DNA of 64,000 nucleotides, taken from Aurantiochytrium sp. KH105 (Eukaryota > Sar > Bigyra > Thraustochytrida > Thraustochytriidae). The stretch's first letter is position 1, and each line of letters begins with the position of its first letter. The notes under the pieces were generated by a model. That model saw only the letters and a program-made list of their open reading frames with translations. It did no database searches and had not been told where the DNA came from. The position numbers were made by a program, and so were the translations under genes. The stretch is taken from assembly GCA_003116975.1 (NCBI GenBank), contig BGKB01000005.1, positions 620,388-684,387 of the forward strand, given 5' to 3'. Below, piece by piece: positions 31,244 through 40,321 of the stretch.

Positions 31244-33505
31244 TCAGCTAAAGAGATTGCCCGCATTCTCATACGAGCTCTGAATCTTGTTGAGCGCATT
31301 AATGTAAGCAGCCGTGCGCAAGTTGCACCCGTGGAAACGGCTCGTTGCCATAGTCTCCTCGCAAGCAGTCGTCATTGCCTCCTCGAGACCTGAACGGACA
31401 ATGTCAATCTCAGCAGGGCCCTTAATGATGTTGCTGCGCCGCTGCGGCGCAAGGTCCAGGGCGCGCCCCTCGTACGTCATGGCCTGCAGCATGAGGTCCT
31501 TGGACTGCTCCTCGAAACGGCGCGTCAGCCGGCCAAAACGCACATGTGAAAGATTTTTGAGCCACTCAAAGTAAGAGACGGTGACGCCTCCGGCATTGAG
31601 AATTAAGTCCGGGACAACCGCAATGCCGCGGCTCTCCAGAATGTCCTCTGCATACGGCGTCACAGGACCGTTGGCAGCCTCGCAAACAATCTTGGCATTG
31701 ATGCGAGAGGCATTCTCGCTCGTGATCTGCTTCTGAAAGGCTGCTGGAATCAAGACGTCGCACTCCATATCCAGGATCTTAGACACCTCGTGCGATCGAA
31801 AGACACGTTCCGCGCCTGGAAAGCCGCGCAACGAATCATTCTCCTTCACATAGGCTAAGAGCTCAGAGGGGTTGAACCCTTGCGAAGAATAGATTCCACT
31901 GTTCATCTCCGATACACCAATAATGTGGCCACCGTTCTCGTAAATGTTCTTGGCCGCGAAAAATCCCACATTGCCAAAGCCCTGGATGATAAACGTCTTT
32001 CCCGCAACCCCGGGCGTGAGTCCCGCGCGCTTCATGAGGAGGCGCTGGCTGAGAAACTCGCGCACACCAAAATATACGCCAAGTCCCGTTGCCTCGAGAC
32101 GGCCGGCAATGCCTCCGAAACTCGCTGGTTTGCCTGTCACACAGGCATAGCTGTTTACATCATTGTCCCCATAAATTGTCGCATACGTGTCAGCAATCCA
32201 GCTCATCTCCTTTGGGCCTGTGCCCAAGTCTGGGGCCGGGACGTCAATGGATGGACCAAGAAATCCCGAAGACGCGAGCTCGCACGTGAAGCGACGCGTG
32301 ATGCGCTCAAGCTCATCCTCCGAGTAGTCGTGCGGATTAATGCGGACGCCTCCCTTGGCGCCGCCAAAAGGAACGTTGACCACGGCGCTTTTGAACGTCA
32401 TGAGCGCGGCGAGCGCCTCGATCTCTTGCAGATCTACGGACTCTGAAAAACGAATGCCGCCCTTGAGCGGCGTCGTGTGCGAGTTGTGATGCGCCCGGTA
32501 GCCCATGATGACCTCCACTGAGCCGTCAGACCGCTGAAAGGGGAAACTCACGCGGTACACAGCATGCGAACCGCGCATGTACTCGAGCATACCCGGATCA
32601 ATGTCCGTGTACTGTGCGGCACGGTCAAAGAAAAGCTTGACCATTTCCAAAAAGCGAGGTTCCTGGCCGACGTTCTTTACCGGTCCAAAACCGTCCTTCT
32701 TGGCGCCTCGTAATGGCAGATACTGCTCGTCCTGGCTAATTCCCTCTGCACCATACTTGTTGTGATGCTCGTCATCGTCGAACCACAACTCCTCCTTGAG
32801 GGAGGCCGCGCGACGCATCATTTCCCGGCGTGCGCTCACTTTCTCGTTATCGCGCCAAAGCGCATCTGTCAGTGATCCGACCCTCTGCATTCGCGTCCAT
32901 CGCCTGGAAGGCTGTCGTTGTGGAAGACGCTGTTTGGGCGTAGCCGGCGGCTCTGCGTCGCGGTCTTCTTGCCCGGCAGTGGACGACGGGCTAGACCCGC
33001 TTAACCCTGGCGCGTTGGCGTCGTTCTTGCCCGTGGAGGATTTACGCTTGAGATGCCTTGATGTCCCGGGGTCAGCTTCCTCCTCGGGCGTTTCAGCATC
33101 GATTGCAGGCGTGCGAGGGGCGGCGTGCATGTGCGGACCATCCTCGCCTCGTGCGTTGGGGTCCTTATCTTTGGCGTAGTCGACGGTTTTGACAAAAGGC
33201 GGCTCAATCTCGACCACCGGTGTCGATGTTGCCGAAGGCGAGTGGTCTGCAGGCGGAAACGCTTCTGCCGACGCAGCCGCCTCACGCTGCGCCGCGCCAG
33301 GAAGCCGCGCCTTCTTGCGGTTCTTCTTGAGCGAAGATAGCCGCTGCCCCTGGTTGCTGCGCGTCCCGCCGCCACCCTCGCCAGGTCCTGTCGTGAACGC
33401 TCGCGTCACCAGACGCGGCGTCGCGACGGGGACGCCGCGTGCGGCCCTTGCCCCGCCGCCTACGGCTGCGCCGCGCACCAGCCGTGTCCCCGCGCGCGCG
33501 AGCAT
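31244..33505 (-). CDS. GDH: Mitochondrial glutamate dehydrogenase (hexameric type) with long N-terminal extension
   Basis: The protein is 753 residues. It starts with an Arg/Ala-rich presequence ('MLARAGTRLVRGAA') typical of mitochondrial import. The catalytic part begins near residue 270. It shows the glutamate-site Lys in 'TPLKGGIRF', catalytic Lys in 'PFGGAKGGV', catalytic Asp in 'DVPAPDLGTGP', the nucleotide-binding 'IQGFGNVG', and 'SYFEWLKNLSHV' near the end. The reaction is glutamate + NAD(P)+ + water to 2-oxoglutarate + ammonium. Between presequence and enzyme are ~200 residues of Ser/Pro/Arg-rich sequence with two related motifs: 'RVGSLTDALWRDNE' and 'RAASLKEELWFDDDE' (DNA about 32770-32888). 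They look like a tandem duplication with an RxxS site in each. Cofactor preference is not deduced. Confidence 0.93.
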   Translation of the reverse strand: MLARAGTRLVRGAAVGGGARAARGVPVATPRLVTRAFTTGPGEGGGGTRSNQGQRLSSLKKNRKKARLPGAAQREAAASAEAFPPADHSPSATSTPVVEIEPPFVKTVDYAKDKDPNARGEDGPHMHAAPRTPAIDAETPEEEADPGTSRHLKRKSSTGKNDANAPGLSGSSPSSTAGQEDRDAEPPATPKQRLPQRQPSRRWTRMQRVGSLTDALWRDNEKVSARREMMRRAASLKEELWFDDDEHHNKYGAEGISQDEQYLPLRGAKKDGFGPVKNVGQEPRFLEMVKLFFDRAAQYTDIDPGMLEYMRGSHAVYRVSFPFQRSDGSVEVIMGYRAHHNSHTTPLKGGIRFSESVDLQEIEALAALMTFKSAVVNVPFGGAKGGVRINPHDYSEDELERITRRFTCELASSGFLGPSIDVPAPDLGTGPKEMSWIADTYATIYGDNDVNSYACVTGKPASFGGIAGRLEATGLGVYFGVREFLSQRLLMKRAGLTPGVAGKTFIIQGFGNVGFFAAKNIYENGGHIIGVSEMNSGIYSSQGFNPSELLAYVKENDSLRGFPGAERVFRSHEVSKILDMECDVLIPAAFQKQITSENASRINAKIVCEAANGPVTPYAEDILESRGIAVVPDLILNAGGVTVSYFEWLKNLSHVRFGRLTRRFEEQSKDLMLQAMTYEGRALDLAPQRRSNIIKGPAEIDIVRSGLEEAMTTACEETMATSRFHGCNLRTAAYINALNKIQSSYENAGNLFS

Positions 33506-33657
33506 CTCAAGTCACCTCGCGTGCTTCTCTCGTCTTTTGGGGTTTGGTCGAGTTTGGTCAAATAACATACCTGCAGCAGCTTGCCTGAGCACAGTGGCAC
33601 CTAGCTTGCTTGGCCTGGTCGTAAGCTGATGAATCGGACGCGCAAGAAAATAGAGGT

Positions 33658-34060
33658 CAAGCGATCAAATCGTGAGGTATCAGGATGGACGAGTAAGGAC
33701 GCAACGCAACGCCTGCCTTTTTCTGTTGGATAACCAGATCAGTGTGCATAAAGTTGATCAACTCTGGATTCGTGTGAGGAAAGAAAATTCCTATGCAAGG
33801 TATCGAGGCCTCGTTGTACGCCAAAGCTATCTCCGCCGCCCCTAACATTCATCTTCAACAACAGAAACTCCGTTACATACCGTCCATGTATCGCGACTTT
33901 CTGGGCTGAGTTCTCACCTGAGAAATCAGGGCAAAAATCGGGGACCTAATTTTGCGAGCTCGCCCAGTAAACACAGATGGGTGCGTCTATGTCATCTCGA
34001 ACTGGATAGATGTGCTGAACATCAGCGTTCATGAGTGCATTGAAAATCTAAAGTACCAGC
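33658..34060 (-). pseudogene. Unidentified broken gene fragment
   Basis: On the minus strand two frames read as plausible protein. One (about 34057-33800) runs through segments such as 'NADVQHIYPVRDDIDAPICVYW', is interrupted by a TAG at about 33945, and continues with 'SAQKVAIHGRYVTEFLLLKMN'. A second frame (33848-33657) continues in similar style ('AAEIALAYNEASIPC'). The simplest reading is one coding sequence with an in-frame stop and a frameshift near 33845, or an unrecognised short intron. I do not recognise the family. Confidence 0.35.
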
Positions 34061-34701
34061 GTAGACAACGAAGAGGAACTTACGAGGGCATGGCAAGAAA
34101 GAAAAAAGGTCATTGATGGGGAATTGGCATTGGGTTAAAGAAAAAGAAAAAGTAGCTCCTGCAGAATCAGCTCAGAAATTAAGTTTTCTTGCGAATCTCA
34201 AAGGACGTCTCCGTGCAGCAGCAGCTGAGACAGGAGCTGTGTCTAGCAGCACTCTCTTCCTCATCTTAACTTCAAAAGTAGCGCCGCATTTTCTCTTTGT
34301 CCCGGCTTTCAGATATAAATGTTTTGTCTTTAAAATTCTTGTTGCAGCGGCTGCGATCGTCCTCGCTACGCAGACTTTATTATGGGCAATCTGTCGCTCA
34401 TACTTCTTGTAAAGGTGCTCCCTCTCGCTTTTGCGTGACATTGCGTTTCTGGACCCGAGTCTTGTGATGTTTCCTTCTTCAACTAGGGGGTTTTTTCTTT
34501 ACAAGATTTCGGGCTGAAGCAGAGTAGAAAAGAAAGAAACAGAGCGCGCAGGCAGCGGAGACGCACGGCGGAGGCGCGCAAACTCAGGCGAAACTGAGTA
34601 CGTAGACTCCGCCACGCTGCCCCGTCAACAGCGTCCGAACGCAACATTTCCCCTTTCTTTGTGCCCTTTCCCGTGCCTGTGTGATCTGCTGCAAAACCAA
34701 C

Positions 34702-35892
34702 ATGGGCATTCTCGACGCGCTGCGCAGGGTGATGCCTGGAGCGCGAAAGCTTTCGGCAGGACGCGCGCTACAGGAGGAGACGGATATGTCAACGCTGGCA
34801 GTTCTCATGTCCGTGGAAGGAGCATCAAAGTCACTGCAGAGAGAAAGCGTTAGCGATCCTGCCGGGCCAGACAGCAACAGCACCACGCCACAAACCTCGG
34901 GACTTGGCACTGCGCACGAGAGTGCTGCATCAGACGAAGATGTCTTTAACAACAATGTAGAGCGCGTGCTGGAAATGGGTATTGCAGCGCACCGCAACAT
35001 TGTTGCCAATCAGGTGGAGCAGCAGCTTGACGATATGTTCAGTGCCCTCGAGCGTGCTGCCGCAGCCGCAGCGACTCCTTCGGAGCTCTACAACTTTGCG
35101 TCCGAGACCGAGACAAACGGTGTCGATGGTGCCACCACCTTTGACCAGGTCTCAAGTGATCCGAGTGCCCAGATTTCACCCGTGGAAAAGCACCTTCAGA
35201 TGGTCGAATCGAAATTACTCGAATCCTACGGCGCGCTGCCTCGCATCGGCCCTTCGAGCATTCAGCATCCAGCGGCAGGCGACGGTGTCTTTCTCTCTGG
35301 CAAGGCGCCCTCAGGTCGCGTCGTGGCGTTGTACCCAGGTTCTGTGTACCTTCCATTTCAGGTCAAACGCATCACCGATTCATACTTCCGTGAGAGCGCG
35401 GCCGAGTATTCCGATGCGCAGCAGCGCTTCGAAGATCTCTTTGGCACACCTGAGGATCGCAACGTGTATGCCACTCAGCTCATTGATGGGGCTGTCATCA
35501 ATGCGCGCAACGGCAGCGTATCTGCCAAACCGAATTTGTATGCGGTTGCACACAAGGTCAATCATCCGCCACCAGGCGTGGAGCCGAACGTCATGGTTTG
35601 TCCTTTTGTCTTTCGCAAGAGCCATGCGGATCAAATTGAACGCACGGGCCGCGACTTTCGAGACTATATTCCCAACGCCTACTTTGAAGACGCTGCCGTC
35701 GCCCCGAGCTGGTGGATGATTCTCGCTGGCGACAACGATGTCCTCATGCGCTCCCTCGCCTACGTGACTACGCGGCCGATTGAAGAGAATGAGGAGCTCT
35801 TTGTGAATTATCGTTTTGACCCCAACCATCAGGCGCTTCCCGACTGGTACACGCCAGTGGACCTCGAGGAGGATACAAATCGATGGTCATGA
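34702..35892 (+). CDS. SET-domain protein, SETD9-like
   Basis: The protein is 396 residues from the ATG at 34702. The first ~180 residues are mixed (Ser/Glu-rich, an Ala run near 120). The SET-like part starts at about 195 with 'AAGDGVFLSGKAPSGRVVALYPGSVY', the Gly-x-Gly start and strand seen in SET domains. It continues with 'VNHPPPGVEPNVMVC' (the Asn-His...Pro-Asn cofactor motif) and ends with 'RPIEENEELFVNYRF', which carries the catalytic-type Asn-Tyr. The 'YPGSVY' and spacing recall SETD9 rather than histone SET enzymes, and there is no post-SET Cys cluster. It probably binds S-adenosylmethionine and methylates a protein lysine; the substrate is unknown. The family assignment is from memory. 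Confidence 0.65.
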   Translation: MGILDALRRVMPGARKLSAGRALQEETDMSTLAVLMSVEGASKSLQRESVSDPAGPDSNSTTPQTSGLGTAHESAASDEDVFNNNVERVLEMGIAAHRNIVANQVEQQLDDMFSALERAAAAAATPSELYNFASETETNGVDGATTFDQVSSDPSAQISPVEKHLQMVESKLLESYGALPRIGPSSIQHPAAGDGVFLSGKAPSGRVVALYPGSVYLPFQVKRITDSYFRESAAEYSDAQQRFEDLFGTPEDRNVYATQLIDGAVINARNGSVSAKPNLYAVAHKVNHPPPGVEPNVMVCPFVFRKSHADQIERTGRDFRDYIPNAYFEDAAVAPSWWMILAGDNDVLMRSLAYVTTRPIEENEELFVNYRFDPNHQALPDWYTPVDLEEDTNRWS

Positions 35893-36326
35893 ACCGATGC
35901 GCGTCAATCATTCACAGTCAGTCAGCCCATTAGTCACATTCACTGTTAGTCCCCATTGGTCACTTGATGATCACTCCATCAATTAGCCAGGATTTTCTGT
36001 TTGATTTTCGAAGACATCAATTATCATTTCTCCTTGTCCGTTCTTTTTATTTGTCTCTCAGCTCTTCTTATTACTTTCAGCTGTTGGCTCGGTCCGAGCG
36101 TCAGCAGACGCTCAATAAAAGATCGATCATCAACACATTCGACGCCAAGTCCGTGCGCTCGGACAGAAAAAGTGTCTCCGCCCGTCCTCCTTTGTCAGTG
36201 CCGCGCGACCCTCGAACCGGCTGGGCGAGCGTGCGAGCGGGCAAAAGGGCAAGCCAGGCACGGCAAAGTTGGATTGACTTGACTTGGAGATACTTTTACT
36301 TCAATCTTGCACAGACCCACTTGAAG

Positions 36327-37268
36327 ATGCTTGCCAAGTCGTTCTTGGCGCGCGGCCTCTTCAAGGCCAGCCGGCCCGCGATGCGAAGCCAAGTGTGGCA
36401 GCGCGCCATGAGCACGCAGTCTCCGCTTTCTGATCCATCGCGCTTAGCCGTGCTCGAGGCTGAGCGGACCGAGGACGGCGTCGCGACAATCCGATTCAAT
36501 GATCCCAACAAGCTCAATGCGCTCACAGCCGAGATGGGAGATCAATTTCTGGAAATTATAGAAGAGCTTTGCGGCGAAGGCAGCAAAGGGCTTGGTGCGG
36601 TCGTTCTCACGGGCACGGGCCGTGCATTCTCGGCAGGTGGTGACATTAACTTTTTACGCGATCGCCACAAGGACACGCCTTCGCGCAACGCCGTTGTCAT
36701 GCGAAGGTTCTACGAGCGCTTCCTTGCGGTGCGCAGGCTCCCAGTGCCCGTCGTGGCGGCTATTAACGGCCCTGCAATCGGCGCTGGTCTCTGCGTGGCC
36801 CTTGGCGCCGACGTCCGCGTTGCCTTTGATAAGGCCAAGCTTGGCGTCACCTTTGTGCAACTGGGATTACACCCAGGCATGGGAAGCACGCATTTTCTTC
36901 CCAAGATCGTCGGACCGCAGGTGGCTGCTCGGATGCTGCTCACCGGCGAAGTCGTGTCGGGCGCTGAGGCCAAGAAAATTGGCCTTGTCGCAGACTCTTT
37001 CGACTCACCGGAGGCCTGTGTTGCGGAGGCCCATGCTCTCGCTGCCAAAATGGCGCGCGCCGGTCCTGTGTCTGTGCGGACCTGCGTGCGATCGCTGCGT
37101 ATGGCCCAAGACGAAGGGCTCGATCGCGCGCTTTGGCGCGAGGCTGATGCCCAGGCTCAGTGCTACGCGACCGAGGATTACCACGACGGCGTTGAAGCTA
37201 TTGCTGAGAAACGCCCTCCAGTGTTTTCACAGCGAGAACCTCTTGACGACGTGGTTTCGCGCACCTAG
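36327..37268 (+). CDS. Mitochondrial crotonase-fold protein (enoyl-CoA hydratase/isomerase family)
   Basis: The protein is 313 residues from the ATG at 36327. An upstream in-frame open region to 35964 is AT-rich and probably leader. The first ~30 residues are Arg/Ala/Ser-rich ('MLAKSFLARGLFKASRPAM'), a likely mitochondrial presequence. The crotonase fold shows 'NKLNALTAEM', the oxyanion-hole segment 'GRAFSAGGDINFLR', and 'GPAIGAGLCVALGADVRVA'. The region that normally carries the two catalytic glutamates of enoyl-CoA hydratase reads 'LGVTFVQLGLHPGMGSTHFLPK', where I do not see the usual Pro-Glu. The exact reaction (hydratase, isomerase or other acyl-CoA conversion) is therefore uncertain. It probably acts in fatty-acid or branched-chain breakdown. 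Confidence 0.85.
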   Translation: MLAKSFLARGLFKASRPAMRSQVWQRAMSTQSPLSDPSRLAVLEAERTEDGVATIRFNDPNKLNALTAEMGDQFLEIIEELCGEGSKGLGAVVLTGTGRAFSAGGDINFLRDRHKDTPSRNAVVMRRFYERFLAVRRLPVPVVAAINGPAIGAGLCVALGADVRVAFDKAKLGVTFVQLGLHPGMGSTHFLPKIVGPQVAARMLLTGEVVSGAEAKKIGLVADSFDSPEACVAEAHALAAKMARAGPVSVRTCVRSLRMAQDEGLDRALWREADAQAQCYATEDYHDGVEAIAEKRPPVFSQREPLDDVVSRT

Positions 37269-37888
37269 CTTGCAAATAACTTTCCAAATCAACTCTCTTT
37301 CCAAAAACAGTTTTGCGACGGTTTGAGAATACTACATTGTGCACGTCAGATCAAACTTTTCCTTGATGTATGCTCCTCATCAGCATCTGCTCTTTACGGT
37401 GAGATCATCATTCTATGTCGGTGAAGGCAACGCAAACTTTACAAGTGTGTTTGAAAAAGCGTCGCGACACCTCTTGGCTGTTGCTGCACTTCATTTACTT
37501 CTTTCTTCCTGCATGGTATGGTACGCAAGAAAGTTCTCATGAATTTGTTGCCCCCATTGCAAGGTCAATTCATTTACCTGTGGACGAAACGGATAGGGAG
37601 AAAATGAGAGGGATGCCTTCCTGGTTTCCAGTGACCTCTCTTTCTGTTGCATTAACCCAATGCATCAACCCCCAAAAGGTTTCTCGTCTTGGGCAAGAGT
37701 CCGTCAAACTTTTTCTTAAAAATTGCAGACTAGCTTATCAATCACCTTTTGTGTGGCGATGCCTCCGCAACGGTGTCGGCCGGCAACCGCTGGTCCTTTA
37801 TCTCCTTGGACCTCGTTCTTGGAACACAAGCAAGCATAGTCATCCCGCTCTCGAATGGTAGTAGACCACCAATCACCATTGTCAAACA
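37269..37888. other. Intergenic region, nothing recognised
   Basis: About 620 bases between two plus-strand genes, with AT-rich leader-like sequence. No protein family or RNA gene is seen. Confidence 0.45.
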
Positions 37889-39127
37889 ATGAAAGGAGAG
37901 ACCCAAGCCACGCGAACGCCGGCGCAAGCGCGGGCTTTCTTTGAGCATGAACTTGGAGCCCCGCGCTATGTGTGCGCGCCCATGGTCCGGGGCAGCGAAC
38001 GCGCCTTTCGCGAGCTCGTGCGCGCGCAAGGCGTGCATTTGTGCTACCTGCCCATGATCCAGGCTGCAAAGCTCGTCGCGGGCGAGCCGTACGAGCACTC
38101 TCTCATCGACGTTGATGGCGAAGAAAGCCCCGTTGTGGCGCAGCTCGCAGGCCGCGACGCAGATGAACTCGTCGCGGCAGGGCGCTTAATACAGGACAAG
38201 GTTGCAGCCATCGACCTAAATCTTGGTTGCCCGCAAATTTGCGCAAAACGCGGCCGCTATGGCGCCTTTCTCCTCGAGGAGCCTGACCTCGTCGTGAGCA
38301 TTGTGCGCGCAATGTCAAGTGCACTTACTTGCCCCGTTTGGTGCAAAATACGCCTTTTAGAGACGCCCGAGGCTACTCTTGTCTTTGCCAAGCAGCTCGA
38401 GGAGGCTGGCTGTTCCTTGCTAGCGATCCACGCACGCACGCGCGCTCAGCTCGGTGAAGGCCCCGTCGATCTCGACACGCTACACGCCGTGGCAGACGCT
38501 CTAGAGATTCCAGTTGTTGCCAATGGCGGCTTCGCAAACAAGACTGCGGCGGATAAGCTGCTCAATTCAACGCCCGTGAGCGCAGTCATGTTTGCGTCTG
38601 AGCTGCTCGCTAATCCACGTTTACTCACGGATGAGACTCCCATGGACGACGCGCTTGCCGTTCGCCGAGCTGAAGAGTACCTCGAGTATGCGCTCCGCTA
38701 TCCCGTGCCCGATCACAGACATTTGGAGGTCCATCTGCGGCACATTTTGCGCCGAACGGTAAAGAATCGTCCAGAACTCATTCGATGGTGGTCGGTACTC
38801 TCGCGACCATGGATGAAGACTCCCTGGCAGTACCTTTGCATGCTCGCTCTCATGGCGCAAGCTCGGGGCCTTCCAGCGATGGATCTCGAAGCGCGCTTCC
38901 CGGATCGCACGCCTCTTCGAACAATGCCAGAGTTACGGCGTCCAGAACTTGTTGCAAATCCCAAGAATGCCGAGGCCGGTCTAAAACCCAAGAATGCCGA
39001 AGTCGGTCTAAAATCCAAGAATGCCGAGGTCAATCTAAAGTCTACGATGCCACAAGACGATACATCTACAGTGTTGCACGATGACAAGCCAAACGATGAC
39101 ACGGCTACAAGTGCGCAAGATACCTAA
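37889..39127 (+). CDS. DUS1L: tRNA-dihydrouridine synthase, Dus1 type
   Basis: The protein is 412 residues. The FMN-binding TIM barrel opens with 'YVCAPMVRGSERAFRELVR' and includes 'IDLNLGCPQICAKRGRYGAFLLEEP' with the catalytic Cys in 'GCPQ', then 'CKIRLLETPE', 'LLAIHARTRAQ' and 'VVANGGFANK'. The 'GCPQ...GRYGAFL' signature is the Dus1 clade, which reduces U16/U17 in the D-loop of cytoplasmic tRNA using NADPH. After a helical tRNA-binding domain the C-terminus has three 9-residue tandem repeats (PKNAEAGLK, PKNAEVGLK, SKNAEVNLK; DNA 38960-39040) and an acidic end. The repeat differs from a zinc-finger or DRBM extension and is probably disordered. Confidence 0.9.
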   Translation: MKGETQATRTPAQARAFFEHELGAPRYVCAPMVRGSERAFRELVRAQGVHLCYLPMIQAAKLVAGEPYEHSLIDVDGEESPVVAQLAGRDADELVAAGRLIQDKVAAIDLNLGCPQICAKRGRYGAFLLEEPDLVVSIVRAMSSALTCPVWCKIRLLETPEATLVFAKQLEEAGCSLLAIHARTRAQLGEGPVDLDTLHAVADALEIPVVANGGFANKTAADKLLNSTPVSAVMFASELLANPRLLTDETPMDDALAVRRAEEYLEYALRYPVPDHRHLEVHLRHILRRTVKNRPELIRWWSVLSRPWMKTPWQYLCMLALMAQARGLPAMDLEARFPDRTPLRTMPELRRPELVANPKNAEAGLKPKNAEVGLKSKNAEVNLKSTMPQDDTSTVLHDDKPNDDTATSAQDT

Positions 39128-39516
39128 AGCCCTTCTGTGCACGTCTCTCCCTTTTTTTCTTTTCTTACGATCTTCTCTCAGCGCAGTGCATCAATTTATC
39201 AGGGCTTTCGCAGCGCTCCCATTTATCCGCGAAACGCTCTCAACCACCCCGGCACTTTTTTCAGGAAATGCTCTCAAGCAAGCTTGCTCACGACAAGCAA
39301 CAATAGAGCTTGTGAGGGGTGCGACAGTGCATTCTTTATAGACAAGCTGAGTTTAACGAACCATCATGTACACTACCTGAGGCTACGGCCTAGGGCCTAG
39401 CATAAAGACCTAAATTTTCGAAGGTTCGAAGCTGGGTGCGAAGGCAATATCAATATCCGCTCACGCGCTTGCGTTACCGCTCCCACCACCCCTTTGCTCG
39501 GGCCTTGATGCCAATT
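39128..39516. other. Intergenic region, nothing recognised
   Basis: About 390 bases between the convergent Dus1 and BolA genes. No gene is seen. Confidence 0.45.
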
Positions 39517-39960
39517 TTACTTTTTGCTGCCTCCACGGCAATTCGGCGAAGGAGGAATCACGGGCTTATCCTCCCACTGCGCCGGGGTCTTGGCAACAAT
39601 AGACAATGCGTGGACGCCACCCTGGAGCTCGGCGTCCAGGGTTGACTGCACGAGACGATGCCTCTCGATGAGTTTGAGGCCTTCAAACTTGTCGCTGACC
39701 ACGACAACTTTGAAATGCGTCTCGGAGCCGCGCGGCACGTTGTGTCCACTCGACTCGTTGATCACCTCGAGGTGCTGAAAGGGTGAGAAAGCGGCCTCGA
39801 GCTTGGTCTCGATGGACCGCTGCACGGGCTTTTCCGCCTGGGGAGATGTGGTCGCCATGAGTCCTCTCGCGACGCCGACGCGCGACGCAGGCCCGGTCCT
39901 CGCTGCTGCTGCGGTCACGAGTGTGTTCGCGCGCAGACCCGACCGCAGCGCAGCTTGCAT
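39517..39960 (-). CDS. BolA-family protein, probably mitochondrial
   Basis: The protein is 147 residues from the ATG at 39960. The first ~35 residues are Arg/Ala/Thr-rich without acids ('MQAALRSGLRANTLVTAAAAR'), a likely mitochondrial presequence. The BolA domain runs from about 45: 'IETKLEAAFSPFQHLEVINES', 'HFKVVVVSDKFEGL', the signature 'RHRLVQSTL', and 'GGVHALSIVAKTP' with its conserved His. BolA1-type proteins pair with monothiol glutaredoxins in [2Fe-2S] cluster handling. The frame is open further upstream to 40152, but that is antisense leader of the divergent SF3B2 gene. Confidence 0.88.
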   Translation of the reverse strand: MQAALRSGLRANTLVTAAAARTGPASRVGVARGLMATTSPQAEKPVQRSIETKLEAAFSPFQHLEVINESSGHNVPRGSETHFKVVVVSDKFEGLKLIERHRLVQSTLDAELQGGVHALSIVAKTPAQWEDKPVIPPSPNCRGGSKK

Positions 39961-40321
39961 GCTCCTCTCCTCCTCCTTCTCCTCCGGCTGGCGTGCGCGG
40001 TCGTGCGGACGCTTCTCTGCTTCGGGGTTTGCCGCGGCAGCCCCCAAGAGAAAGAGGCGCAGAATTGGGTTCCCGTTGGGCCCCCGAAAGGAAGGATGCA
40101 GGGAAAGCAGGCGAGAAAGCGAAGGAAAGAACGCGAGAACGAAGAAGAACAAGAAAACATCTCTCTCTCTCTCAGCGGCTCAGCTCTTCAAAGTTTTTTG
40201 TCCTTCGTCTTTTGCTCTCTGTTTCGTCGGGCCAGTGGTGGATCGCGAGCCTCGCGCGGGCAGGAGCGAGCGCGGGCGAGCGGGCGGGCGTGCAGACAGA
40301 GCCGCAGCGCGCTGGCGAGCG
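39961..40321. promoter_or_regulatory. Divergent promoter region of BolA and SF3B2
   Basis: About 360 bases lie between the two start codons, with a CT repeat at about 40158-40173. The region is inferred to drive both genes; no specific site is identified. Confidence 0.4.

Noticed and set aside
35964..36326. Upstream start for the crotonase gene
   Set aside because: The added ~121 residues are Phe/Leu/Arg filler from AT-rich leader, and the later ATG gives a mitochondrial presequence.
39425..39470. Possible tRNA B-box (GGTTCGAAGC) in the intergenic region
   Set aside because: No A-box, acceptor stem or anticodon arm pairs around it.
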